From the NCBI GenBank assembly GCA_018648445.1, contig JABGRG010000038.1, positions 1-36,226 on the forward strand: a DNA stretch of 36,226 bases. The letters are read 5' to 3'. The notes under the pieces are model-generated. The model ran no database searches. It had not been told where the DNA came from and saw nothing but the letters and a program-made list of their open reading frames with translations. The stretch's first letter is position 1; every line of letters begins with the position of its first letter. Positions 1-6,923 of the stretch are shown here, in pieces. Source of the stretch: Rhodospirillales bacterium. GTDB lineage: Bacteria; Pseudomonadota; Alphaproteobacteria; Rhodospirillales_A; JACZKS01. The translations under genes and the position numbers were made by a program.

Positions 1-829
1 GATTGTCGGTCCGGGCCTGCCCGCTAAGTTCCGGCTCATAGACCGCGCGGTGGGTTTGGCGCTGGTCGGGATCGACGACAAGCGCATCGACCAGCACACC
101 GGGAATTCGGATATCGCGTGGCGGCAACGAATTCAATTCAACGCTTTCACCGACCTGCGCGATGACGGTTCCGCCGGTATTGTGGGCGGCAAGGGCGACG
201 GCGTGGGCGTCCAGATCGGCCGGTTCGCGGGTCATGCTGATGTTGCCCTTGGGGTCGGCAAAACTGCCGCGAACGATGCCCACGTCCACTTCAAACGGCT
301 TGTAGCGAAGCACCTCGCGCCCGTCGATGATCATAAGCTCGACGATTTCCTCGGTGGTGCGCGCGTTGCACCGCCCGCCGCTCATGCGCGGGTCGGCGAA
401 GGTTCCCAGGCCGACATGGGTGAACAGGCCCGGGCGGCCCGCGCCAATCTCACGCAGCAGCAGCGAAATGACGCCGCCGGGAAGGCAGTAGGCCTCGATC
501 TCCTCGGCCTCGACCATTTGCTGCATCTTCGGAGACCAGCTCCAAAGTCCCACGATGACGCGTGCGATCAGGCCCTTGTGGGCGAAATGGTTGATGCCCT
601 TGGTGTGCGCGGCGTTTCCAAACCCCAACCCGTTGACCAGCGTCAGGTCGCGCGGATGCCCGGTCTCCAGAAACCGCTTCTCGATGGCCGCACATATGGC
701 CTCGGGTTCCAGCAAGCCGCCTCCGGCGGCTGTAATCGCCACCGTGTCGCCGTCGCGGATCATCGCAGCCGCTTCCTCCACCGAGATGGATTTTTCGGGA
801 AAGGTTTTGGTCGGTGGGGTATGAGACAT
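1..829 (-). CDS. Acyl-CoA:carboxylate CoA-transferase, partial (C-terminal part lies beyond the left edge)
   Basis: This is the N-terminal 276 residues of a CoA-transferase of the YdiF/propionate CoA-transferase type. It would activate a carboxylic acid by moving CoA from acetyl-CoA or another donor. The start is the ATG at 829, giving MSHTPPTKTFPEKSISVEEA, and the frame stays open to the left edge. Family-like stretches are the early glycine-rich loop (ITAAGGGLLEPEA), LVNGLGFGNAAHTKGINHFA, AYCLPGGVISLLLREI, HVGLGTFADPR and VGIVRGSFADPKGNISMTRE. The catalytic glutamate of these enzymes lies in the C-terminal half and cannot be checked here. The gene is divergent from the GntR regulator and shares 139 bases of control region with it, so it probably belongs to the same catabolic system. 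The family is fairly sure; the substrate is unknown. Confidence 0.85.
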   Translation of the reverse strand, partial: MSHTPPTKTFPEKSISVEEAAAMIRDGDTVAITAAGGGLLEPEAICAAIEKRFLETGHPRDLTLVNGLGFGNAAHTKGINHFAHKGLIARVIVGLWSWSPKMQQMVEAEEIEAYCLPGGVISLLLREIGAGRPGLFTHVGLGTFADPRMSGGRCNARTTEEIVELMIIDGREVLRYKPFEVDVGIVRGSFADPKGNISMTREPADLDAHAVALAAHNTGGTVIAQVGESVELNSLPPRDIRIPGVLVDALVVDPDQRQTHRAVYEPELSGQARTDN

Positions 830-968
830 TCATTTAATCCACTAGGCGGGTCCGCGCGATCCTAACGCCAGTGTGGACCTGTGTTCAACTCTTCGGTTGA
901 CTCTCGTACAGGAGAGGAGGTAACTGGTCAACTAGTTAGCTAGTTTACATTTTGGCTCGGGTGCAGTC
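830..968. promoter_or_regulatory. Divergent control region with a candidate GntR operator (930-945)
   Basis: This 139-base gap separates the divergent CoA-transferase and GntR genes. It contains a perfect inverted repeat at 930-945, AACTAG-TTAG-CTAGTT. A possible -35/-10 pair for the plus strand is TTGACT at 897-902 and TAACTG at 921-926 (spacing 18). For the minus strand, the complement of 926-931 reads TTGACC with TACGAG 17 bases on. The repeat overlaps or borders both, as expected for a regulator that controls itself and its divergent neighbour. The repeat is seen directly; the promoter elements and the regulator match are inference. Confidence 0.5.
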
Positions 969-1754
969 ATGGCCAGCAGCGTACGGCTCGTTGCCGATCA
1001 TCTAAGGAAAGTGGAAGTGAAATCACCTTCCGAATTGATTGTCGGACAGATTCGAGAATTGATAGCCGACGGTGTGCTGAATCCCGGACAGAAGCTTCCG
1101 TCCGAGCGCATCATGGCCGAACGTTTCGAGGTCAGTCGCGGCATCGTGCGCGAGGCCCTTCGAAAACTTGAATTCTACGGTGTGCTGAGGACTTTGCCGC
1201 AAAGCGGTACGGTTCTCGAAAATCTGGGGGCTACGACCCTCGTCTTTCTGGTCGACAACATTCTCGACATGCCGGGAAATGAATATGCGACGCTTGCCGA
1301 GGCGAGGCTTGTGATCGAGGCGCATGCGGCCCGTCTGGCCGCCAAAAACGCCAACGATTGGCAGATCAAGGAAATACGGCAAGTCCACGAGGGCATTGTC
1401 GATGCCGCCGGAAGCGGACAGCGCGCACTTGAAGAAAATATGCTTCTTCATTTGCGCATCGCGGGCGCCTCGGGCAATGCGGTGATCCGCTCATTCGTCA
1501 GCCAGATCGAGCCCGAAATAATGCGGCTGTCGATCCAGTACGACACCTATCGCGATGGCAGGATTGCCGAAGTAGTTGCCGAGCACGACGAGATCGTCAG
1601 CGCGATCGAAAACCGCGATCCGGAAACGGCTGCGGCCGCCATGACCCGGCATCTTGAAAACGCCCGGCGTATGGACACGTCCATCATTGCTGAAAATGAA
1701 GAAGATCTCGCGCCGTCACCAAACAAACCGATGGCTGCGCGCAGGAGGAAATAA
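969..1754 (+). CDS. GntR-family (FadR/FCD subfamily) transcriptional regulator
   Basis: The 261-residue protein has the two-domain layout of FadR-type regulators. A winged helix-turn-helix covers about residues 18-88, with the typical LNPGQKLPSERIMAERFEVS and RGIVREALRKLEFYGVL. An all-helical FCD ligand domain covers about residues 100-240, with the conserved LRIAGASGN stretch and histidines in LLHLRIAG, AEHDEIV and MTRHLENA that fit the metal/ligand site. Such proteins usually repress small-acid catabolic genes until a carboxylate or acyl-CoA effector binds. It heads the operon: the acyl-CoA dehydrogenase starts 2 bases after its stop, with an AGGAGG ribosome site inside its last codons. The likely target is the divergent promoter just upstream. 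The effector cannot be told from sequence. Confidence 0.92.
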   Translation: MASSVRLVADHLRKVEVKSPSELIVGQIRELIADGVLNPGQKLPSERIMAERFEVSRGIVREALRKLEFYGVLRTLPQSGTVLENLGATTLVFLVDNILDMPGNEYATLAEARLVIEAHAARLAAKNANDWQIKEIRQVHEGIVDAAGSGQRALEENMLLHLRIAGASGNAVIRSFVSQIEPEIMRLSIQYDTYRDGRIAEVVAEHDEIVSAIENRDPETAAAAMTRHLENARRMDTSIIAENEEDLAPSPNKPMAARRRK

Positions 1755-1756
1755 GA

Positions 1757-2890
1757 ATGTTTTTGAACGAACAACACGAAGCCATCCGCGAGATGACACA
1801 TCAGTTCGCGGAAAACGAGATCAGGCCCGTTGCCAATGAACTGGACGAAACGGAACGCTTCCCGGCTGAGATATATGAACAGATGGGCCGATTGGGCCTG
1901 TTCGGCATCAGTGTGCCCGAGGAATACGGCGGGGCGGGCTGCGACGTGCTTTCCTATTCCATCGTTATGGAGGAGCTATCGCGCGGCTATGCGGCGGTCG
2001 CCGATCAATGCGGTCTGGTCGAATTGATCAGCACGCTTCTGGTTCAGTACGGAACCGACGACCAGAAACAAAAATACCTGCCCGACATGCTCAAGGCCAA
2101 GCTGCGGCCTGCCTATGGTCTGACCGAGCCCGAGGCTGGCAGCGATCTGGCCAATGTGCGCACCACGGCAGTACGCGATGGTGACGGCTGGGTTTTGAAC
2201 GGCAGCAAAATCTGGATCAACAACGCGCCGATCTGCGATTTCGCGCTTGTATTGGCCCGCACCGACAAGGAAGCGGGTCATCGGGGCATGAGCATCTTCA
2301 TCGTCGAACGCGCTTACGAAGGTGTTAAATCGGGGCCGAAGGAGCACAAGATGGGCCAGCGCGCTTCGTTGGTCGGCGAACTGGAATTCAACGATGTGCG
2401 CCTTCCCGCCGACGCCATGCTGGGGCCGGAAAACCGGGGCTTCCACATCATGATGAGCGTGCTGGAGAAGGGCCGTGTTGGCATCGGATCATTGGCCACC
2501 GGAATTATGCAAGGCGCGCTCGACGCCTCGTTGGAATACGCCAAGGTGCGCAAGCAGTTCGGCCAAGCCATCGGCGAGTTTCAGGGCGTTCAATGGATGC
2601 TGGCGGACATGGCCAAGGATATTACGGCCGCGCGCCTTCTGGTCCAGAATGCGGCGACGCGCATGGATGCGGGGATTAGCGCCACGGTTGAATCTTCCAT
2701 GGCCAAGTGCTTTGCCTCTGACGCCGCCGTTCAGAACACCTGCAACGCGGTGCAGATTTTTGGCGGCAGTGGTTACATTCGCGGGTTCGAGGTCGAACGC
2801 CTTTATCGAGACGCCAAAATCACGCAAATCTACGAAGGTACCAATCAGATTCAGCGCATGATCATTGCGCGCAATCTGCTGAAAGGGTGA
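1757..2890 (+). CDS. Acyl-CoA dehydrogenase
   Basis: This is a full-length (377 residues) FAD enzyme of the short/medium-chain acyl-CoA dehydrogenase family. It introduces an alpha,beta double bond into an acyl-CoA and passes electrons to electron-transfer flavoprotein. Signatures are YGLTEPEAGSDLANVRTTA (substrate/FAD region), LNGSKIWINNA, FGQAIGEFQGVQWMLADMA and QIFGGSGYIRGFEVERLYRD. The catalytic base is Glu360 in IYEGTNQIQ, the position used by short- and medium-chain enzymes. It is translated from a clear AGGAGG site and followed 4 bases later by the SDR. With the SDR and the MaoC protein it supplies the oxidation and hydration steps of a beta-oxidation-like route. The exact acyl substrate is unknown; no ETF genes are nearby. 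Confidence 0.95.
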   Translation: MFLNEQHEAIREMTHQFAENEIRPVANELDETERFPAEIYEQMGRLGLFGISVPEEYGGAGCDVLSYSIVMEELSRGYAAVADQCGLVELISTLLVQYGTDDQKQKYLPDMLKAKLRPAYGLTEPEAGSDLANVRTTAVRDGDGWVLNGSKIWINNAPICDFALVLARTDKEAGHRGMSIFIVERAYEGVKSGPKEHKMGQRASLVGELEFNDVRLPADAMLGPENRGFHIMMSVLEKGRVGIGSLATGIMQGALDASLEYAKVRKQFGQAIGEFQGVQWMLADMAKDITAARLLVQNAATRMDAGISATVESSMAKCFASDAAVQNTCNAVQIFGGSGYIRGFEVERLYRDAKITQIYEGTNQIQRMIIARNLLKG

Positions 2891-2894
2891 GGTC

Positions 2895-3683
2895 ATGAGC
2901 GGCAAAAAAAGTAGGCGACCGGTGGCCCTTGTGACCGGCGGGCGGCGCGGCATCGGGCGGGGTTGCGCCTATGCTTTGGCCGAGGCTGGATTTGATATCG
3001 TCATCGGTGATGTGGAACACGATGCCGATGCCGATGAAACCCTGAAAGGCATCAAGGAACGCGGCGGCGACGGCGACTTCGTCGAAGCCGACATTGCCGA
3101 TGTGGACCGCCATCCGGGATTGCTGGAGGGTGCGCTGGCGGCTTTCGGGACGGTGGACTGTCTGGTCAACAACGCGGGGGTTTCGGTACTCAATCGCGCC
3201 GACATTCTGGACATGTCGGTCGAGAGCTTTGATCGCTGTATGAACATCAATCTGCGCGGTACCTTTTTTCTGACCCAGTGCGTGGCGCGCTGGATGATCG
3301 ACCATCCGTCAGCGGCGAACGACCCGTTCCGTTCGGTTGTGACCATTTCCTCGGTGAACGCCGAGATCATGGCGATTACGCGTGGCGAATACTGCATATC
3401 CAAAGCTGGACTGGCCATGATGACCAAACTTTTCGGCATCCGTCTGGCCGAAGAGGGGATTGGCGTATTCGAGGTGCGGCCCGGCATCATCCGCACGCCG
3501 ATGACCGCTGTGGCCGCCGATAAATATACCCGTGAAATCGATGCCGGGCTGTCGCCGGACAGGCGCTGGGGCGAGCCTGTGGATGTGGGAAAAACCGTCG
3601 CCACCATGGCGACCGGTGGTTTGCCCTTTACGGTGGGGCAGGCGGTGAACGTGGACGGTGGTCTAGCATGGAGGCACTTCTAG
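2895..3683 (+). CDS. Short-chain dehydrogenase/reductase, 3-ketoacyl reductase-like
   Basis: The 262-residue classical SDR carries the NAD(P) loop TGGRRGIG (residues 14-21), NNAG (92-95) and a complete catalytic set Asn119, Ser153, Tyr166, Lys170 (YCISK). The C-terminal end NVDGGLAWR is typical of 3-oxoacyl-ACP/CoA reductase-like SDRs. It should interconvert a hydroxyl and a keto group on the substrate of this pathway, plausibly the 3-hydroxyacyl-CoA made by the neighbouring MaoC protein. The acidic Asp39 in VIGDVEHDAD after beta-strand 2 favours NAD over NADP. It lies 4 bases after the dehydrogenase and 1 base before the MaoC gene, so all three are surely co-transcribed. Confidence 0.9.
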   Translation: MSGKKSRRPVALVTGGRRGIGRGCAYALAEAGFDIVIGDVEHDADADETLKGIKERGGDGDFVEADIADVDRHPGLLEGALAAFGTVDCLVNNAGVSVLNRADILDMSVESFDRCMNINLRGTFFLTQCVARWMIDHPSAANDPFRSVVTISSVNAEIMAITRGEYCISKAGLAMMTKLFGIRLAEEGIGVFEVRPGIIRTPMTAVAADKYTREIDAGLSPDRRWGEPVDVGKTVATMATGGLPFTVGQAVNVDGGLAWRHF

Positions 3684-3684
3684 G

Positions 3685-4155
3685 ATGGCCGAATTAGAGC
3701 CGGGAATTTACTGGTACGAAGATCTTGAAGTCGGCGGCAGCTACATGTCGCCGGGAATAATGGTTACCGAATCCCATATCAACGGGTTCGCCGGGCTAAC
3801 CGGGGACTTCTTCGAAGTTCACACCGATGACGAATTCGCCCAAAGCATCGGTTTCAAGGGCCGCATCGCCCATGGACTGCTGGGTCTTTCCATGACAGAC
3901 GGATTGAAGAACCGCTCCGAGGTGCGCATCAAGGCCATCGCGTCCCTGGGATGGAACTGGAAATTCGTTGCGCCCATTCACATCGATGACCGCATCCAGG
4001 CCGAAATTACGATTCTGGCTCTGCGCCCTACCAGTAAGCCCGGACGCGGAATAGTGACGCTTGGGTTTCAGGTTCGGAACCAGCATGGAGAAGTGGTCCA
4101 GGAAGGCGAGAACATAATGATGATCCGCATGAGTGAAGGCGAAATGATCGATTAA
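3685..4155 (+). CDS. MaoC-family (R)-specific enoyl-CoA hydratase-like protein
   Basis: A single hot-dog-fold protein of 156 residues. The hydratase motif is present as FAGLTGDFFEVHTDDEFA, with the catalytic pair Asp41 and His46 five residues apart as in (R)-hydratases. The usual Asn-Pro between them is Phe-Glu here, which may change specificity. The second family block GRIAHGLLGLSM follows. It would add water to an enoyl-CoA, or catalyse a related dehydration. It starts one base after the SDR stop, with a GGAGG site inside the SDR end, and is the last gene of the tight operon. A 90-base gap follows before the aldolase. Confidence 0.88.
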   Translation: MAELEPGIYWYEDLEVGGSYMSPGIMVTESHINGFAGLTGDFFEVHTDDEFAQSIGFKGRIAHGLLGLSMTDGLKNRSEVRIKAIASLGWNWKFVAPIHIDDRIQAEITILALRPTSKPGRGIVTLGFQVRNQHGEVVQEGENIMMIRMSEGEMID

Positions 4156-4245
4156 AATGATGCGAATAGCCAATCGGACCTTTTACTCCGGGGGTTGGAT
4201 TGTTTATTTTGCCGCCGAACCGCCGGAAATTGGGAAGGAAATACA

Positions 4246-5208
4246 ATGAGCGACATTTATCAGAAGTTTCATGAATTGGGATGCATCCCGGTCGTTGCAA
4301 TTAACGACGCCAAACATGCCGTTCCGTTGGCCAAGGCGCTGGCCGCCGGTGGTTTGCCGATTGCCGAGATTACTTTTCGCACGGACGCCGCCGAAGAATC
4401 GATCAAGCGCATCGCCAAGGAAGTGCCCGAGGTTATGCTGGGCGCCGGAACGGTGCTGACCATCGAGCAGGCCGAACGCGCGGTTGCGGCAGGCGCCAAC
4501 TATCTCATTTCGCCCGGCATCGATCCTAAAGTCGTTGGCTGGTGCGTCGATAACAACGTGCCGGTTACGCCCGGCGTGGCCTGCCCCAGCGATATCGCCA
4601 TGGCGCTGGATTTCGGGATCAACGTTGTCAAATTCTTCCCGGCTGAAAACCTGGGTGGTCTTTCGACGATGAAGGCGATCAGCGGGCCTTACGGTATGGT
4701 CAAGTTCATTCCCACCGGCGGCATCAACTCGGGCAACATCAACACCTACCTTTCGTGGGAAAAAGTGGTGGCCTGCGGCGGCAGCTGGATGGTCAAGTCC
4801 GACATGATCGCCGCCGAGAAGTTCGACGAAATCGAAGCATTGACCCGCGAAGCGGTGCTGACCATGCTGAACTTCGATCTGGCCCACATCGGCATCGACA
4901 CCGCCGATGACGCGGAATCTCTTTCGGTCACTGAAACCTTGGGCGGATTGTTCTCGTTGCCGGTCAAAAAGGGCAACAGCTCGAACTTCGCCGGAACCAT
5001 CGCCGAGGTGATGAAAGGCAAGGGGCCGGGAACCAAGGGTCACTTCGCCATTCATACCAACAGCATCGAGCGTGCGGTGGCTTACATGAGCCGCCAGGGC
5101 GTCGAATTCAACTGGGACTCGGCCAACCCCAAGGAAGGTGGGCCGCTTAAGGCTCTGTATCTGAAAGAAGAAGTCGCCGGATTCGGCGTTCATCTTCTGC
5201 GTAGATAG
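4246..5208 (+). CDS. KDPG/KHG-type 2-keto-acid aldolase fused to a C-terminal VOC (glyoxalase-like) domain
   Basis: The first ~208 residues are a class I aldolase of the Eda family, which splits 2-keto-3-deoxy(-6-phospho)-gluconate or 4-hydroxy-2-oxoglutarate to pyruvate plus an aldehyde. Residues seen are Glu41 (EITFRT), the Schiff-base Lys129 (VVKFFPAEN) and Thr157 (IPTGGIN). Residues ~209-320 (FDLAHIGIDTADDAESLSV to GFGVHLLRR) form a vicinal-oxygen-chelate module. Eda alone is about 210 residues, so this is a real fusion; the layout resembles ~320-residue aldolases known from Firmicutes. I chose the ATG at 4246 because GGGAAGGA lies 6 bases upstream; an in-frame ATG at 4195 has no such site. 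It is followed by a strong terminator. The true substrate is open. Confidence 0.87.
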   Translation: MSDIYQKFHELGCIPVVAINDAKHAVPLAKALAAGGLPIAEITFRTDAAEESIKRIAKEVPEVMLGAGTVLTIEQAERAVAAGANYLISPGIDPKVVGWCVDNNVPVTPGVACPSDIAMALDFGINVVKFFPAENLGGLSTMKAISGPYGMVKFIPTGGINSGNINTYLSWEKVVACGGSWMVKSDMIAAEKFDEIEALTREAVLTMLNFDLAHIGIDTADDAESLSVTETLGGLFSLPVKKGNSSNFAGTIAEVMKGKGPGTKGHFAIHTNSIERAVAYMSRQGVEFNWDSANPKEGGPLKALYLKEEVAGFGVHLLRR

Positions 5209-5236
5209 CTGTTTCGACGCTTTCACGAAGTGAAAT

Positions 5237-5271
5237 AGCAGCCGCCCGGATCGGGCGGCTGCTTCATTTTT
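5237..5271 (+). terminator. Rho-independent terminator after the aldolase gene
   Basis: A perfect 12-bp stem (AGCAGCCGCCCG at 5237-5248, complement at 5252-5263) with a 3-base GAT loop is followed by TCATTTTTG. It lies 28 bases past the aldolase stop and closes the catabolic operon before the next gene. Confidence 0.9.
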
Positions 5272-5333
5272 GATCGGTGCCCATGCTATCATCGGGCCGA
5301 AAAAAACACGGCGAATCATTATTGGGGGAGTCC

Positions 5334-6239
5334 ATGTACAACCGCGTACTGATGACCGGCGCCGACGGCGTTATCGGAAAGGTGCTGCGCAAGGAATTGC
5401 GTGGGGTCTATCCCGTTCTGCGTCTGTCCCATCGCAGGCCATTTGGCGATCCACAGCCGGGCGAGGAAATTGCTCTGGCCAACCTCGATAATTACGACGA
5501 GGTGGACGCCGCCATGGAGGGGGTCGATGCGGTCATCCATCTGGGCGGAAAGGCCGAGGAGGGGACCTGGGACGTGGTGCTGAAAAGCAATATCATGGGT
5601 GCCTTCAATACCTTCGAAGCGGCGCGCAGACACGGCGTAAAGCGTTTTATCTTCGCCAGCACCAACCACCTTATAGGTTACTACCGGCGAGATCGTAAAC
5701 TGACCGTGGAAGATCCGCCGCGCCCCGATTGCCGTTACGCAGCCACCAAGGTGTTTGGTGAGGCTCTGGCCCGTCTGTACGCCGACAAGCACGGCATGAG
5801 CGTGATTTGCCAACGCATCGGCTCGTTTCAGCCGCGCCCGCTTAATGTACGTATGCTGAGTTGCTGGCTGTCCCATCGTGACATGGTGCAGCTTACAAAG
5901 GTCTGCCTGGACGCGCCTCTGGATACCCATTTCGAGGTCGTGTGGGGTGTTTCGGGCAATGACCGCAGTTGGTGGGACAACAGCCCGGCTGAGCGTCTCG
6001 GCTTCAGGCCGCAGGATAATTCCGAGGAATACGCCGAAGAAATTCTAGAGGCCCAACGCAAGGCGCTAGAAGATGAACAAGCGCAATCCAAAAGCGGCGG
6101 CACCGATGTTGCCGATCAGGCGGCCGTCGTTTCGGCTATCAAGGCGGTGCAGGGGAAAGAGCCCCCGGCCGAGGGAAATTTCCAGGGCGGCCCCTATTGC
6201 GCCATGGAATTCAACGGTGATCTGGACAAGATTGATTGA
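5334..6239 (+). CDS. NAD-dependent epimerase/dehydratase family protein, uronate dehydrogenase-like
   Basis: This 301-residue extended SDR has the dinucleotide loop TGADGVIG (residues 8-15) and the catalytic Tyr135 and Lys139 (YAATK), with Ser109 in FIFASTNHLIGYYR. The stretches HLGGKAEEGTWDVVLKSNI, RRPDCRYAATKVFGEALARL-like order, RIGSFQPRPLNVRML and VVWGVSGNDRSWWDNSPAE match the layout of bacterial uronate dehydrogenases, which oxidise galacturonate or glucuronate to an aldarolactone. The start at 5334 has GGGGGAG 3 bases upstream; the in-frame ATG at 5277 lies inside or just after the terminator. Residues ~238-301 form a charged, Gln/Glu-rich extension (QRKALEDEQAQSKSGGTD) not expected in Udh. 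Rubrerythrin follows after 10 bases. The family is good; the substrate is inferred. Confidence 0.78.
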   Translation: MYNRVLMTGADGVIGKVLRKELRGVYPVLRLSHRRPFGDPQPGEEIALANLDNYDEVDAAMEGVDAVIHLGGKAEEGTWDVVLKSNIMGAFNTFEAARRHGVKRFIFASTNHLIGYYRRDRKLTVEDPPRPDCRYAATKVFGEALARLYADKHGMSVICQRIGSFQPRPLNVRMLSCWLSHRDMVQLTKVCLDAPLDTHFEVVWGVSGNDRSWWDNSPAERLGFRPQDNSEEYAEEILEAQRKALEDEQAQSKSGGTDVADQAAVVSAIKAVQGKEPPAEGNFQGGPYCAMEFNGDLDKID

Positions 6240-6249
6240 GGAAGTGATC

Positions 6250-6822
6250 ATGGATATCAAGGGTACCCAAACGGAAAAAAACATCCTGACCGCCTTCGCT
6301 GGCGAATCTCAGGCCCGCAACCGCTACAACTTCTTTGCCGGCAAGGCACGCAAGGAAGGCTATGTACAGATTGCCAAGGTGTTCGAGGAAACCGCCGATC
6401 ACGAAAAGGCCCATGCCAGCCGCCTGTTCAAGCTGTTGCAAGGCGGCGAGGTCGAGGTGACCGGGGCGTTCCCCGCCGGCGGCAACGGAACGACGGAAGA
6501 AAACCTGCGGGCCTCGGCCGAAGGCGAGGCTCACGAAGAACTTGAGATGTATCCCGATTTCGCCAAAACCGCCCGCGCGGAAGGGTTTGAAGGCATCGCA
6601 AAGACCTTCGAGGCCATCGCCGTGGCCGAACGCCAACACGGCAAGCGCTTTAGCGCGTTGGCGGATAACATCGCTACCGGTCGCGTGTTCGTGCGCGGCG
6701 AAAAGGCCCGCTGGCAGTGCCGCAATTGCGGCTATGTGCACGAGGGCGAAGAAGCGCCCAAAACTTGCCTAGCCTGCGCCCATCCCCAGGCCCATTTCGA
6801 GATTTTGGCCGAAAACTGGTAG
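6250..6822 (+). CDS. Rubrerythrin
   Basis: A 190-residue non-haem iron protein that reduces hydrogen peroxide in the cytoplasm. The N-terminal ferritin-like four-helix domain carries the diiron ligands: Glu19, Glu52 and His55 (DHEKAH), Glu97 region, Glu127 and His130 (AERQH). The C-terminal rubredoxin domain has Cys157/Cys160 (CRNC) and Cys173/Cys176 (CLAC). I chose the ATG at 6250, with GAGGAAG upstream; the longer open frame reaching to 6073 only overlaps the previous gene. Length and order match classic rubrerythrin. It lies 10 bases after the dehydrogenase-like gene, so the two are probably co-transcribed. Its presence suggests a microaerobic or facultatively anaerobic lifestyle. Confidence 0.95.
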   Translation: MDIKGTQTEKNILTAFAGESQARNRYNFFAGKARKEGYVQIAKVFEETADHEKAHASRLFKLLQGGEVEVTGAFPAGGNGTTEENLRASAEGEAHEELEMYPDFAKTARAEGFEGIAKTFEAIAVAERQHGKRFSALADNIATGRVFVRGEKARWQCRNCGYVHEGEEAPKTCLACAHPQAHFEILAENW

Positions 6823-6923
6823 GATCGATCAGGACACGGGAATTCAACGCGGTTCCGAATAACCAATTAGTCGGTTAGAATAAGAATTGCCTTCGAAGGT
6901 ATACAGCAATCGGTAAAACCAAA

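Noticed and set aside
50..865. Long plus-strand open frame (271 codons) over the left end
   Set aside because: It is the antisense of the CoA-transferase; the minus-strand frame has clear family motifs, while this one is compositionally odd and matches nothing.
4204..5319. 371-codon minus-strand open frame
   Set aside because: It is the shadow of the aldolase-VOC gene, whose plus-strand frame has the catalytic residues and a ribosome site. It also spans the terminator.
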